64,000 bases of DNA from the NCBI GenBank assembly GCA_963921825.1, contig OY997596.1:59098754-59162753 (forward strand), written 5' to 3'. Both the position numbers and the translations under genes were made by a program. The notes under the pieces are model-generated. The model was not told where the DNA came from and ran no database searches. It was given only the letters and a program-made list of their open reading frames with translations. Positions 35,085-47,720 of this stretch are shown here, piece by piece. Position 1 is the stretch's first letter; each line of letters opens with the position of its first letter. The DNA is from Erodium maritimum (Eukaryota > Streptophyta > Magnoliopsida > Geraniales > Geraniaceae).

Positions 35085-36960
35085 GACCGACGTCTAGGCT
35101 GGGTGCTTCTAGGCAGCATGTAAACGTCCTCGGTTGGTTTGAGTCGTCTATTGCTGCCCTTGTTTTGTGCACTTGAGGTCAATCTTTGGTATCTTCTTTA
35201 GCAAATTCTTCCCCAATTGGGTCTAAGAGTGTTCGTTCAGGAGTCGTTTATGGGTTCCCTTCTTTCCTTTTAAATCCGGTGAGTGATTGTCCCAAGCTCA
35301 TGTTGGGATGATCCAACTGAAGGATGGGGGTGCTAATTCCTCTGCTTTACTGAGGTCAAAAGTTTTAATAAAGTAATAGTCACTAGTCTGATCGAGAATT
35401 TCCGACAATCTCATGTGACACCTTTCGCTAAAGAACATTATATGTAATCGATGTTTCAAAATATAAAAATCAAACCGACCAACCCGACCGCGATTGCTAC
35501 TCTCCCTTTTGAAAGGTTCCATCCATGGTGACTACTTGAAGGAACTTGAGAGGACCCTAAAAACTTCTATATCCATGTTCTCCAAAAAAGCTCAAACCAA
35601 CACCAGCCGTCGATCTCACCCTCCTCACCTGTCCCTGTTCGCCTGATCTCACCTGCTCTTTCGTTAGGTCCTACCATCACCCCCACACGTTTGGTCACAT
35701 CCCTCCTTCCATCACTTTATTATCACTGTTCATCCCAATGTTACACTCCCTTGTCTTCATCACATCATCCTTCAACACAATCCCGTCGGATCGAGTTTTC
35801 AATACTTCATCGGATTTTAAAACGTTAATATGTTAGTGTTGTTTGTTTGTATCGACTGTCTTATTAAAAAAAATAGCAAATTTTCAACTAATAGTCAGTG
35901 TTTACAGTCAGCAACCTCTAATGCTAGTCTGTTGGTGTTGTTTGTTCGTGCTATTTTCTTCACAAATTTCCAACTGCTGACGGTTCGTGTCGATAGTGAG
36001 CTTACCACCAGCCCTCAACGCCAGCGATGAAACGTCTGCTCTCCGCTAGCTCAACGCCTTACCGTCGGCTCCTCCATCAGCACTATGGATGCTCTTAACA
36101 TGATATCTGACCTTGAACCTGACATGTAACACCATAGAGTACCGACTCATGGATTCGATATGGTTCAGGTATAATCAAAAACCGAAATGACGACTAATAT
36201 GTTGAAACTCATATCCAATTCTGATTTTGGATAACAGATAATCGTAAATTTCAACTCGACGTAGATATCGGAACCCCGATTGGACTAACCAAACCACACC
36301 CACCCCATATTGTTCCTTCCACCACCTAATGCCAAAACACTTAAAACCCAAAACTCAGAAAATTACTTAAGTGGACACAAAACAAACACCTCAATCACAA
36401 GGTTGGGAACTTGATGTTATTACAAAACACAAACAAAAGACACAAACAAAGAGTCACATGATGATGATAAGCTATTACATACGGAATCAACGGGTAAAAG
36501 TGAAACTAAAAACACCTTTTTTTATATAAAATAAAAATAAAAATCATACATAGTTCCTGCACAGACTCGTTGCGTGACAGTTGCATTACCAGAAAAAGCC
36601 ATATCTCTTGCCTTGATCCTCCGGTAAGTAAATCTTAATTATTACACTTTATTAAATAAATAAACCCCACAATTTTTATACTATTTTTTTTTTTTTTACT
36701 GTTTACAGTCCCACAGTGGGATTTGTTGCATTCAATTAAGTAGACCCATGACGTGTGTATCGGGAACCTACTACATTTACAAATTACAATATTATTATTT
36801 TATCTAACTTATTGTTTTTTTATAATTTTATATTTTTTTAATTACCGATAATTATTATTTAAAAATACATTGTGGGCCTCTCGAGGCATAGAAGGCCCAG
36901 GTGATACCCACTGCCACACCCTCCTGCAACCCCAAATTTATTTAATTTTTTTATTTTTAT
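35085..36960. other. Intergenic sequence upstream of the DVL gene
   Basis: A moderately GC-richer piece at about 35085-35420 looks like decayed mobile DNA but shows no motif. A terminus-like sequence at about 36075-36096 (GAGCATCCATAGTGCTGATG on the minus strand, next to TTA) resembles a Harbinger end without a visible partner. The last kilobase before the DVL gene is AT-rich. Confidence 0.35.
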
Positions 36961-36979
36961 TTTTTTTCATTGAACCCAT

Positions 36980-36988
36980 TATAAATAG
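36980..36988 (+). promoter_or_regulatory. TATA box of the DVL/RTFL gene
   Basis: TATAAATAG stands 84-92 bp before the start codon at 37072. It would place transcription start near 37010-37015 and give a leader of about 60 nt rich in C and A. Confidence 0.7.
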
Positions 36989-37071
36989 TGACCTAAACCG
37001 ACCTTGACTCTACAAACCTCACACTCTTCACTCAACCAAACCCAACCCCAAACCCAAAACAGAGACACTTT

Positions 37072-37329
37072 ATGGCCGTTGTAGCAACCGCCGGGCTCGG
37101 CGTCTCCGCCGCATCGCCGCCGCGGTTCTACCTGGACGAGAGCTGGAAGCTCTCGAAGAAAGAGGGGTCTTCCCGGAGCCGGTCGTCGGCGGCGGCGACG
37201 GCGACGCAGAGGCGGTGCTCGTTCACCAGAAAGTGCGCGAGGCTGGTGAAGGAGCAACGGGCTCGGTTCTACATCATGAGGCGGTGCGTCACCATGCTCA
37301 TCTGCTGGAGAGACTACAGCGATTACTGA
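37072..37329 (+). CDS. DEVIL/ROTUNDIFOLIA-like small polypeptide
   Basis: This intronless gene encodes 85 residues. Residues about 49-82 form the DVL/RTFL domain, CSFTRKCARLVKEQRARFYI then MRRCVTMLICWRDY, which is nearly invariant in this plant family. The N-terminal 48 residues are Ser/Ala-rich and variable, with a basic patch, as usual. Family members associate with the plasma membrane. When overexpressed they alter polar cell proliferation, giving short rounded leaves, altered fruit tips and compact inflorescences; their molecular partners are not well known. The coding region is strongly GC-rich compared with the flanks. The ATG is the first after the TATA box. Which numbered DVL/RTFL paralogue it is cannot be told from sequence alone, but linkage with MIR172 recalls the Arabidopsis MIR172d neighbour. 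Confidence 0.95.
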   Translation: MAVVATAGLGVSAASPPRFYLDESWKLSKKEGSSRSRSSAAATATQRRCSFTRKCARLVKEQRARFYIMRRCVTMLICWRDYSDY

Positions 37330-38340
37330 AACAGAGCATGGTCGAGCCATGGAAATGGAGAAAAAAGGAGCGAGCTTTATGATCTGGGTCGTCGTCTTCT
37401 TCGAGCTAGATCGGTTTTTTGGTACAGGAGGGAGAAACCCAGATCACCCAGATCGGGATTGAACTTGTATATAGAGATTTTGATTTTGGGTTCTTCTTAG
37501 ATTTTTTTTTTGAGGGCTCTGTTCATGCTTGATTTTACTGTTTTTAGCTTCGATTTTCAGTGTTATCGATCTGAGGAAATGGTAGAGAGAAGAATCGGGA
37601 ACAGGAATTGAGTCAATATATCGATTTCTTACACATTAGCTTCTCCAATTCTCCGTTTCTGAGTTCAATTTCGTGCTCTGTTTCTGGGTTTTTAGATCTT
37701 AATCTCTGGTTCTTCTTCTCCGGAGACTAATTTTCAGCCATTGAAGCTGGATCTGGTGAGCTCCGCTGACGCTTTCATAGTCAATTTGCTCACTTTCACT
37801 ATAGGCCGATTGCGATCGAGCTCAACTCACGAGGCTTATCTTCCCCAATTTACCTTTCTATCCTCCAACATCGGCCGTTTGACCCAGCTCTGGACCACTT
37901 TGACCCCTTATCTACAACAAGGGCATTTTCGTACTTTCTCTCCCCTAATCGGAGTTGTTGGTAAATAGGTTGAGGTGACGGGGGTAGTTTCGTCAAACCA
38001 TTAGAATAATTTATAGGTTAATCACGATCCGATCTCGTATTTCTAGTTTTTTTTTTGGTAAATGAGAGGAGAAATAGAATAATGGGAATCTTTGGAAATG
38101 ATAACGTTTTTTTTAATGTTGTTAAATAGTGAGAAATTTAAATAGTCGTGGTTTTCGTCTACAACGATGGTTGTTATTGATTTGAATTAGTTTTGGACTT
38201 TGGTAACAGCAAATGTGCTGACAAATTAGCATCAGAACTACACATGGTGATGGTATCACACACATTGCATTGCGTTTTGATTTGTGAGGAATTATAATAG
38301 GAGCAAAATTCAATTTTCATGATAATTTGATTTCATACTG
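37330..38340. other. DVL gene 3' UTR, then gene-free sequence
   Basis: The first few hundred bases are T-rich transcript-like sequence (probable 3' UTR). The polyadenylation site cannot be fixed. A 75-codon frame at 37741-37968 has no motif. Confidence 0.4.
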
Positions 38341-38344
38341 GGAG

Positions 38345-40330
38345 AAATTACAAACAATTTAAAGAGTTAGAAAGTGCTCGCTCCCAAGGTTAGTGGCAAA
38401 TGTCGACTTCTAGTGCTTAAGCAGCGTGGCGGCAATTTGGAAAGGAACGAAGGGTCCGGGTTTCATCTCGTTAGTGGCTCATCTTGGGTTAGCATCGGCG
38501 ATGACGATGGGTCTGGTTTTCTCTGCCTAGGCGAAGTAGAGACGAACGTACCTCCGACTACACGGTCGAATGGTGGTGGTCTCCATCAGGGATCTCTTCT
38601 AGACTGGCCACGGGCATCATTAAACGAACGCAGGCGATGGGACTTTGCCCTCGTCAACCCCGACTGATTTCTTCCTCCCCTCGAGTTCTCCTTCTCTAGT
38701 CCCCTTCTCATCTAGCCCAATTATGGTTGTTCCTCTAAAGAACGTGCAAATGGGAAGTCAGGCGGGGCCAGGGGGAGCGGTAGGATGAGGAGTCCAAGGA
38801 TAGGGACACGGAACAAATGGGAGGATAGGTTTCGGGCTTCCTAGGGGAATAGATACAACAATACGGGCAGAAATCGGAGACTATGATGGTGGTAACGCAG
38901 CGATTCAGGGGCTCCATTACAGGTACAAGGAGTCGTTGGCAACGTCATGAATTGCAGGACCACCCTAGAGTCTCGGCTAACCGACAATGGTTGGAAAGGG
39001 CATGTTGGGATCGGGTGGCTTTGATTCGGACAATTGAGGATCCAGACAGGGTGGATCGGGGTCGGGGGGGTTTTTCCTCTACGGGGGCGAGACATGAAGA
39101 TTTGACGTGGAGTCGGAGTCAGCATGATCGATAGAACTGGGGAAAGAACCCATTAAGGAAGGAGGAAAATGTAAACTCCGGTATGGGGCCATGGGCTATT
39201 TGGGAACTCGAATGAGAGGTATAGCCATCAAGAAGGTAGTGGTGCCCCCGACAAAAATTTGCGAATGAGACCTTAATTTAGCCTATGTAGTAGCAGCAAG
39301 GGTGATGACCAGGAAGATGTTTTTCTGGAAGTCCATGGTCGTTTAGCTCAGTGATTTATGGCAGATTCAAGACGTGGTAGCTCGCCCCCCGAAGGACGAT
39401 GTTGTGGGCTTCTTTGTTCCGGACGACAAAAGAACGGGCTTAAATTTTGGCCGGGGAGCCATGGGTTTTCCATCTCTCCCTCATACTTTTGGAAGATCTA
39501 AGGACTCAGATGAAGCCTCATATGACTTTCACCCGCTTCTAAATTTAGGCTCGTATCTCCAACTTGCCGGTGGGAGCTTGGAATCGAGGTTTTGGCTTCC
39601 GATTAGGGAGTGCGTTTGGTACTTGTCTAGAAGTGGACGATGATGCATATGGTATGAGTTGGGGAGACTTCATACGGATCAGGGTTCGAGTGGATGTTAG
39701 ACTACTCTCAAGAGCTAGTTGTGGTTTCAACTGACTGAGTCTAAGGTATAGACAATATTACTTGTCTCTTGTGAACTTTTGTCGGATCCTTGTTTTGGGT
39801 GCAGTTGTGTCATACACTTGATGTCGGCTTTCCCTCCAGATCGGGGGAGTACGGACCGTCTCTTTGTCCCATGCTGATCCAAAATCTACCGGCTCCTGGA
39901 CCCGTTAGGGAAGGTTGCCCCGGGTACCAATTGAGCCTACTTGGGGGGGATTATCTAGTCAACCACAAAAAAACTTTACCCCAGTAGTACCAAGGCCATC
40001 ATATTACAAAGGTAAACGGAAGGCGGTAGTAGAGTAGAACTCCCCAATTGACAGAGTTCGATCTTTTCCTGTCAAGAACGGATACTCGATCCGGGACTAA
40101 AACGCACGAAACTGGTATTTTCTCGTCATGAGGAATCGCCCAAACGTCGCAAGGGAGTCCTCATTTCAAGGAAGAGACCCTCGGTCCCACCTGTCATTCC
40201 CTAGGGGATACTCAAACTCATTTTCAAGGAATTGGGCAGAACAACACCCGGGTGTTTCTCAGTATTCCCTATGGTATACTCAAACGGTACTGAATTTGTC
40301 CTTTTGCCCGGGTTTTGACTAAACTCAAAG
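38345..40330. other. Degenerate retroelement-like GC-richer block
   Basis: About 2 kb of raised GC with many short frames on both strands sits between AT-rich flanks. The composition resembles the LINE ORF1 relic at 10.9-13.0 kb. No domain survived well enough to name. Confidence 0.35.
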
Positions 40331-41335
40331 GATAATTACAAAAATATCGGGAGGTACTTGTTTTTTCATGTTGCAATTTTTACCTCCAACCGTTGATAAT
40401 TGTAAGAAAAAAATACTTTAGAATTGTCATTCTATTGAACATACTATACGTTTTTTCAAAATGACAATTTTACTTTTAAGATCTAAATTTAAAATTTATA
40501 ACCGAAGAATAACAAAATCAAATGTTCTTATCATTTATACGGCATAAATTAAAAGAAATTTATGAATATAAAAATTCAGATTTCTTACTTATTATTTTTT
40601 TTAAACTAAATGGTAGTAAAATCGTTTTATTCATACAAATTAAAACAAACAAGAAAAGTGAAGTTATTTTTTACAACTATGTAAATGAATATCCCAAGAC
40701 TCATTTTATTATAAACATTCAAAATTTTATTTTAAAATAAATTCATCCATCCCTTTAATTACATTCCTTTATCCTTGAATTTCTCACGCTCAATCATTGA
40801 TTCAAAACCTTGTTCTCGAGTGGAGTTATGTAGTGTTCTCACCTTTTTTTCCACACACATATCTTCATATTTTCTCGTGCTTAGTTTTAGTTCTTTTTAT
40901 GCACCTCTTTAATTATTGGATCGAGCAAAGCCGAATCTTGACTCTAATTGTGGTTTGAATACTAATCATTGGGATTTAACTTGGCGTGCTTTGGACACAA
41001 AAAATAAAAAGGGCCATTCCCAAGTTCAAGTGGAAACATAATCATCCACAAAATCTCAAACCTTTCACTATTAATATCTCCCATGACATGTGATGTCTTG
41101 CCCACCATTTAAAAAACAAAATATTATTAATGTCTATTATTGTCTTCAAAGGTTATCTACTCATTCCTTATCTATATTCACATCACACATACATTCATTG
41201 AATTGATTAAAAACATGTACTAACAACTTTTTCATGTTCATGTCTAAGAAAATTTGTGTGTTTTTGTTTATCAATATTAGATTCATAATTAAAACAAAGA
41301 TCATAAAATTATAGCAGTATTCATAATAAAAAATA
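40331..41335. other. AT-rich sequence, nothing recognised
   Basis: No gene or repeat border could be supported. Confidence 0.5.
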
Positions 41336-41336
41336 G

Positions 41337-41677
41337 GGATAATTTCACCTTAATGTCTTAAATATTTTATATTTTATTTAGAGTATTTAAAATCTTTCAT
41401 TAATTCTATTTTAGCACCTACTATTAATTTTTCATTTGATTCTGGATCCAAAATAGGTAAAATGACCATAATGCTCTTCACTGACAACCAAATTTAAGAT
41501 AAAGTAAACGGTGAGTACTATAATAGAATTAACGAAAGTTTAGATTACTGAGGTGACACAATTTTTTATAGGTATTCTATATGAATTAATAAAAATTTAG
41601 AGTATTGAGATGACACAAAAAAGATTTAGGGTACATGAAATATAAAAAATTTAAGTTACTGAAGTGGATTTAACCCC
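41337..41677. mobile_element. Foldback MITE, diverged
   Basis: The left end GGGATAATTTCACCTTAATG faces a right end that reads GGGGTTAAATCCACTTCAG on the other strand. The arms contain attctattttag/ctataatagaat. Flanks TAAAAAATA (41328-41336) and AAAAAAATA (41678-41686) match 8 of 9. It belongs with the other GGG-ended foldback elements of the window. Confidence 0.65.
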
Positions 41678-41689
41678 AAAAAAATATTT

Positions 41690-42525
41690 AGGTGATCATT
41701 TTTGTTGTAACTTGCAATTCTATAGTTCACTAATTAAAAAAAGTATGAATTTTTTGTTGCAATTTGTATTAAAAAATCACAATTAAAGTGGAGATGACAC
41801 AATATATTCAAAATATGTCATAAATATGATACTTTGAAAACTAAATCGAGATCAAAATTGAGTTTGATATCTTATATAAAAAAAACATAGGGGATAACTG
41901 TAAAAAAATTGTCCCTGAGTTATTTATTTATTTTTGCAACTTTTTGTCCTTTACAATCTAGATATAAAACAAAAAAAAATGAAAAAACAAAACCCTCAAT
42001 TTTCATATCTTTTCATTTTATTTATATTTATATTTATATCGTATAATGCATAATAAATTTAAGGGATATGAAAATTTAAATTTATCGTTCTTTAATTATT
42101 ATTTTTAGGATATAAAATTTTCAAATATAAAATAGTCTTTTTGAAAAAAAAGATATATAATGTGTGATAAACAGATAGCTTTAAAGATGGTTTTTTAATT
42201 ATCAAATAGAAGCTACAAATAAATAAAAACAAACACCTTAAGATACAACTTACATATAGTTTTCTAATTATAAAATAATAAATAAAAATAAACACCTTGA
42301 GATACATTTATACAAGTATCCTGTAATAATTAATATCAGCAATTTACCCTAAAAGAATCTAGTGATGAAATAAAGTTAACCTTTTAAAAATATCAAATAA
42401 TGGGCTGAAACCCCAAAAGGCACTTGGTATTTCGTACTGGCTCCAACCCTGGATGGGCCAGGCCCAGAGAGAGCCTTGGCCCACAAGTCCTAAACAGCAA
42501 CATTAATGAGCCTAGAGCCATAGAG
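41690..42525. other. Very AT-rich sequence
   Basis: No gene is seen. A frame at 42092-42307 (minus) is low-complexity Ile/Leu/Phe/Tyr/Lys. Confidence 0.5.
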
Positions 42526-42529
42526 TCGT

Positions 42530-42790
42530 AGAGTATATAGAGAAGAGAGGACAAAGCAGGCACTACCGTCTCTCCGTTTGGTCAACGGTCACATCAACTA
42601 AAACACGCGCACAGCTCCTCAAAATCCACGTGTCGTGAAAATATTCGGAAAAAAAATCATATTACAGTTCCGGAAAGAGCGGTGACGGTCGTTTTTAACC
42701 GTTGGTTGGTCGGCGCCACGGCACGTGGGTCCCGCCGTCACGAGGAGTCCAGTCAGATGGGACCCACCGTTTTCCCAGGTACGCATGCAA
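42530..42790. promoter_or_regulatory. Promoter-like stretch with CACGTG boxes but no obvious gene
   Basis: A TATA-like gtatatagag at 42533-42542 is followed by CCACGTGTCG (about 42628) and GCACGTGGG (about 42720). It also has CAACGGTC and CCGTTGG MYB-type motifs in a locally GC-rich patch. This resembles an ABRE/G-box promoter. No convincing coding region lies on either side, so it may be a relic or serve a non-coding transcript. Confidence 0.3.
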
Positions 42791-42799
42791 TTATCGACG

Positions 42800-44295
42800 T
42801 GATTAATTGTTTTTTTTGGATAGGATATGACTTCGTCGTAGGCCTTAGGGGTTGTCGGAGTTCCAAATTTTGATGCTCAAATTAACAATTTTTGGGCAAT
42901 AATTTGAGGGGTAGGTGTTTTAGGGTACCCCATGATTAAGGACTGTTCCTACAGTTAACAACAGTGACATGTTTGGATGGCTATCAAAAGATCGGGACAA
43001 CTACATTTTATTAATTTGGATTTTAAATTATTATTAATTTATATAATAAGAGTTTATTTTATGAAAATCTCGGGTCTTGAATTCGAGTTAGTCTGGACAA
43101 ATATCTGTAACTGACATATGTGCACTTGTTGTATTTGTTCAACATTTTTTTTTACCCGAGAATATCTCCACCATAATGTTGAAGAACCATACTAATTATC
43201 CCACAAAACATATAACCCTTCCTCCGAAGAAGTCAGGTTTTCAGCTTCATTTGTGTTCTCCATCCATTTCTTCGTACCTTGGTATCTATCATGGATATTG
43301 AAGCACAAGACAGTTGCATACCCTTTTTTTAAAGGAGGTTCCAAATAAAATGGTAGTCACCTTTCAACATCCAAAAAACGGTAGACAAATGCAGTGAGAG
43401 AATTGAACTCCAAGACTAGATAGACTGGAGTCATAACTGCTCAACAACAAATTGTCGGCCACCAACATATTTTTTCCCGACACAAAATTCAAGAGTGAAT
43501 GCCCTCCCCACCTCCTCAAATACAGAAGAACAGTAAAAAAAGTTCCCTAAAGAAATTCTCCAAAGCATCAAACCTCATCAAATGCATTTTCAGAAGAAGG
43601 GTCAGAACTAGGAAATTTTCAAGGTCCAACGGTCAACCTTGCAAACGAATACGAAGACGAAGAATTTTGACAAATATATTAAAAAAAAATTGTATTTCAT
43701 TTTACTATATGTTGTAATAAGTTTGTAATATATACGGTTCATCCATAAAAAAATTAAATATTGAATTATTACGTAGACTTTCATGTCTACAGACATCATG
43801 AAATCTAATCAAAACCAGCCACACATGCGACAAAACAACAAATCAACAGATTGCAAAATAACGAAATGGAATAGAAAAAGTGAAATAATGAAAGGACAAT
43901 TTTCATTGTTCACTTGCATGCATGCTCCCCATCAACCATAATTCTTATCCCATGAAGCAATAGAAACAAGCCATTTTTCAATAAAACGAGCACTCAACAT
44001 TTTGAGAGGACACAACTACATTTTCACAAGAAAACTTTGAACTGAAAATATTTGCTACTCTTAAAGATGTCCTCACATTATTTCACTTTTTCTATCCCAT
44101 TTTGTCCTTTTGTAAATTGTTGACTTGTTGTCTTTTATCGTCAAGCACCTAAATAATGGTGCCTAATGTTGTTGGTTCCTTGATTTTCAGAAAAAGTTAT
44201 GGTACATTTATATCGGAAAAAAAACTTAATGTGATAAATTAATAAATGACAATGTATTAACAATATTCAAAAAAACGGAAAGCTCTCTTTCGAAA
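42800..44295. other. AT-rich sequence, nothing firm
   Basis: No supported gene was found. A short stretch at about 43400-43425 (minus, GGAGTTCAATTCTC) looks like a Pol III B box but lacks tRNA structure. Confidence 0.4.
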
Positions 44296-45229
44296 CCCTA
44301 GGAAAAGCTCTCTATTGCAGCACCCAAAAGCAATGGCTATGACCATGATTTTTACCATGACTTATGTCGTGGTTATACCTCTCTCTTCTATACATCATCT
44401 CACTTACACCTTCCCTATGGATCATGCGAAGGTTTTTTCTGCTCGGCTTTTTTTCGAGTCGCGTTCAGCTTCCACGACGTTGACCTGCTCCCACCATCAA
44501 CGAAGCGTCTCTTGACCTTGTTCGTTCCCTCCTCTACAACTCCAGGGGTTTTCGTCTCTGTGGTCGCCGTCTTTGAAGTCGTCGTCGTATATGATATCGT
44601 CGCCGTCTCTAATGTTACATCTCTAGAGTCGTCCCTGAAGTCGCAGCCACAACCGGCGTGTCTGTCACGCCCCAATTTCTGTAAACCGAACTCGGGACGT
44701 GAACCCTTAAAACAATAAAACATTTTGAAACCTTTTACATTAAACCACTTTGAAAACGCCATTTGTTCAACAAAATAATATTTACAACTTAAAATACGTC
44801 CCAACAAGTGGACAAAAGTATGGTATCCGTCGCTAGACTCAAAATAAACCCAGAATCCCGCTCCTAGCTCTTCAAGCTTCAGAAGCTCACCTAGTCCAAC
44901 CTGCGACCGGTACCTGTAGGAAAAGCAGCTAGGGGTGAGCGTTCGCTCACCACCACGGGTAAAAGACTGACTACGGCATACTTAGCAGACAATGCCGATA
45001 ACACTAACAACCAACTCGACATCGGGGATCACTATCCCCCAAACTCAGGTAACCCGACTGACACACACACGCCGTTACTTTCCTCAACCGACTCAACACT
45101 CGGACACGTAAAGTAGACCCGACACAACGATTGACGACCTCCTCCAAGGACACGACAGACAACCACGCAACACCCAAGATCACAAAGGATCGCACACCAA
45201 ACAAGATCACAAAGGATCGCAAACCAGCT

Positions 45230-45530
45230 GCTCAGTAACCAATCTCTGTATCTCTCGCCCTTTCCGATCCCAGTCGGGCCAGGCGGTCGACCTGTCTCAA
45301 TAACCATCTCTGTCTCTCGCCCTTTCCGATCCTAGTCGGGCCAGGCGGTCGACCTGTCGCGCAACTTCTCTCAATCCCAGTCGGGAGGCTAACCCACAAC
45401 CTCTCCGCTTCACCCGATCCCAGTCGGGTGGTTAGCCACACCCGCGCGTCCTTCCCCCGATCCCAGTCGGGGAGCTAGCCCACAACCTCTCCGCTTCTCC
45501 CGATCCCAGTCGGGAGGCTAGGTACACCAC
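45230..45530. repeat. Array of ~60-bp units with CCCGA...TCGGG hairpins inside the LTR
   Basis: Six units each contain a form of CCGATCCCAGTCGGG, whose CCCGA and TCGGG ends can pair. They alternate with ggcggtcgacctgtc or acaacctctccgctt. They diverge from left to right. Confidence 0.75.
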
Positions 45531-45594
45531 ACAACCTCCACCATGATCAAGTAACCACACACAATCACAAGCAAATTCCACAAACAGCAACAAC

Positions 45595-46150
45595 ACAGGT
45601 TCAACACTCCATAGGCACTCATGGCCACCCACGACACCAACAGTAAAACACGGACTCTACAATCCCACGGGCACTCACGGCCACCCAAGACACACCGACA
45701 AAACTCACGGGTTCAACAACCCCACGGGCACTCACGGCCACCCAAGACATAAACAATAAAGTAACACGGGTTCAACAACCCAACAGGCACTCATGGCCAC
45801 CCAAAACATCAACAACAAGTACGGGCTCTCATGGCCACCCAAGACACCAACAACAATAACACGGGCTCTCATGGCCACCCCAAACTCAATAATAAATAAC
45901 ACAACAACCTCCGGCATAACCACTGCCTCCAATAGTTCTAATATTACCAGTTTCACAATCAACCTCCGGGCATGGTCATATGCATCCAGTACTCCTAATA
46001 TCGATAAGTTCACAATCAACCTCCGGGCATGGTCATATGCCTCCAGTAATTCTAACATCGATAAGTTCTCTGCTCCTACGACACTACTAAGTGTCACATG
46101 CTTTTCTAATATTCGCTACGTTCCCGTATCATGCCTTTCTAATATTCGAT
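45595..46150. repeat. Further tandem repeats inside the LTR
   Basis: About five units of roughly 50-60 bp (cacgggttcaacaacccc, gcactcatggccaccca) span 45595-45890. Two units around aatcaacctccgggcatggt and catatg follow at about 45957-46070. They code for nothing recognisable. Confidence 0.7.
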
Positions 46151-47720
46151 AAACCTACTTAACCCCCGACACCCCGGTGTAACATGCAAATTCTACTGTT
46201 AACTTTCCCTAGTCAGGTCCGAGATCCGGCTACTTTTCCCTACCTCACGACGAAACCACAGCAGCGTCTCCTAGCTGCTGACGATCGGGCCAACGCCGTC
46301 TTCCAGGGCGAAGTCCGCGTCTAGGTGTAACTCCGATTTTCTCTTCGATCGAAGCCGCACTCTACTTTACACAGAAAGTTACAATTAAAACCGGTTTCGC
46401 AAATTAATTTAAAGGTTACGACGGTTTCGATTAAGTTCAAAAGTTGTCTTTTAGACATCGAGCGAGCTAAAAGCGGAATTACGGCGAATCGGGTTCGAGC
46501 ACCCGCGCACCGAACTCGGATACGGTGCACGTTTTCCGAGGTCCGATTCTTCGTTCCGTTTTTGCCCCGCTCTAGTCCGATTTACAGTCCAATTTGTTTG
46601 TTCGGTGTTCCAACATAGTTCAAACAGATCCGGTCAAAACCCAAAGTCCGATTTGCATTGCAACTGTTTGTTTTTATAAACCAAATTCGTTTTAAAACTG
46701 TACTGAACCCCTTTTTGTTTAAATCCGAAATTCTTTTCCTTTTTCTTTTAATTTCTTAACTTTTCTGTTTCAATTTCAGTCTCAAACGACCAGATCCAAA
46801 ATTAACAGGAACAAACCTTTAATTTAAAACCCGATTTAAACTCATATGAAATCACAAACAAGTTCCCCTTTTTTTAAGCTGAAACACGTCCAAAACGAAA
46901 CCAGAGAGCTCGTGAAAAGAAAAAAGAACGGAGAAGGGTTTTGGGTTCGAAAACCGACCACCGGCGGCGACGTTGCCAACCGAGGCCAACACGGGAGTTG
47001 CGAACTCACCGTAGGGGAAAGGAACGGTGGCGGGAGGTGGTTGTGCCGGTCGTGGTAGCGGCGGAGCGTGGTGGAGCTCCTCGCCGGATGCATCACTCAA
47101 GGAAATGCTATAAAGGGTGCGGTCTTGGGTTCAAGTCTCACCAACAACCTGGGTTGGTATTTGTCTGTGGACAGTACACCAGAGGGGTTGGGGTGTATTG
47201 GGCTGCAGACCTAACATCGCCGCGCGTGGGGCCCGGGTCTGGCACGACGGGATGTTACAGTGTCCTTCCCCTTGGCCTCCATCGTCGCAACCGTCTTGAC
47301 CCCTTTCACGATTATGGATCTGGCTAATCGAGAGGGTCCTTTTTATTTTATGTGAGTTTTTCTTTGTAGGATCAATGCCTCGTGAACAGAGAATCAGAAA
47401 TTTTTCCAGGGAGAGAAATCTGATTCATGTATTGCCTCCCACTATTAAGTTGTTGAAGTCCTTGACCAATTTTTGGATCAGGAATTCCAGTATCACCTTC
47501 TCAACCCCCGTCTTCCTTCCTTGTTTATGCGGCATCCCAACTTAGTGTTAGCTTGCTTATATAGCACCCCATCCAATATCGTCAGGGACGATTATAGTAT
47601 GAAAAGAATAGTAAATATTTTTTGTTCTTTGTCTGTTCTTCGTAGTCAGAAATTTATCCCAGGTGCACTCAGATGTATTTGAAGTTAAATTAATAGAATT
47701 GCATCTTTCGTTAAAAAAAA

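Larger units (their letters stand above)
44663..47259. mobile_element. Solo-LTR-like insertion, 2.6 kb, 5-bp duplication GTGTC
   Basis: The insert begins TGTCACGCCCC and ends CGGGATGTTACA, giving TG...CA with inverted ends. GTGTC is duplicated exactly at 44658-44662 and 47260-47264. The uninterrupted copy at 58981-59795 gives the empty site. There are no gag/pol motifs and no second LTR, so the best reading is a very long solo LTR, as known for some chromovirus (Tekay/Del-type) elements. A non-coding LARD is possible. The lineage is an inference. Confidence 0.75.
44298..47720 (+). mobile_element. ~0.8-kb retroposon, copy A, split by an LTR insertion
   Basis: Segments 44298-44662 and 47265-47720 together align along their whole length with the reverse complement of 58981-59795. 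Shared points include cctaggaaaag at the 5' end, gcagcacccaaaa, ggatcatgcgaag, ctcaacccccgtcttcctt, tgtctgttcttcg and a 3' end in attaatag/aaattg...aaaaaaa. A 5' ATG-led frame encodes a hydrophobic start (MAMTMIFTM). An A8 tail at about 47712-47719 marks it as retroposed. The family is unknown to me. Confidence 0.7.

Noticed and set aside
36060-36100. End of a second Harbinger MITE next to TTA
   Set aside because: No matching opposite terminus was found, so only a weak note was kept in the intergenic entry.
36979-37350. 123-codon minus-strand frame over the DVL gene
   Set aside because: It is an antisense shadow of the DVL coding region with low-complexity Arg/Pro content.
43320-43500. Possible tRNA or SINE on the minus strand
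   Set aside because: Only a B-box-like motif is present; acceptor and anticodon stems could not be drawn.
47117-47259. Possible tRNA-derived SINE (ggttcaagtctc resembles a Pol III B box)
   Set aside because: It lies inside the bordered 2.6-kb LTR-like insertion and has no A box or cloverleaf.
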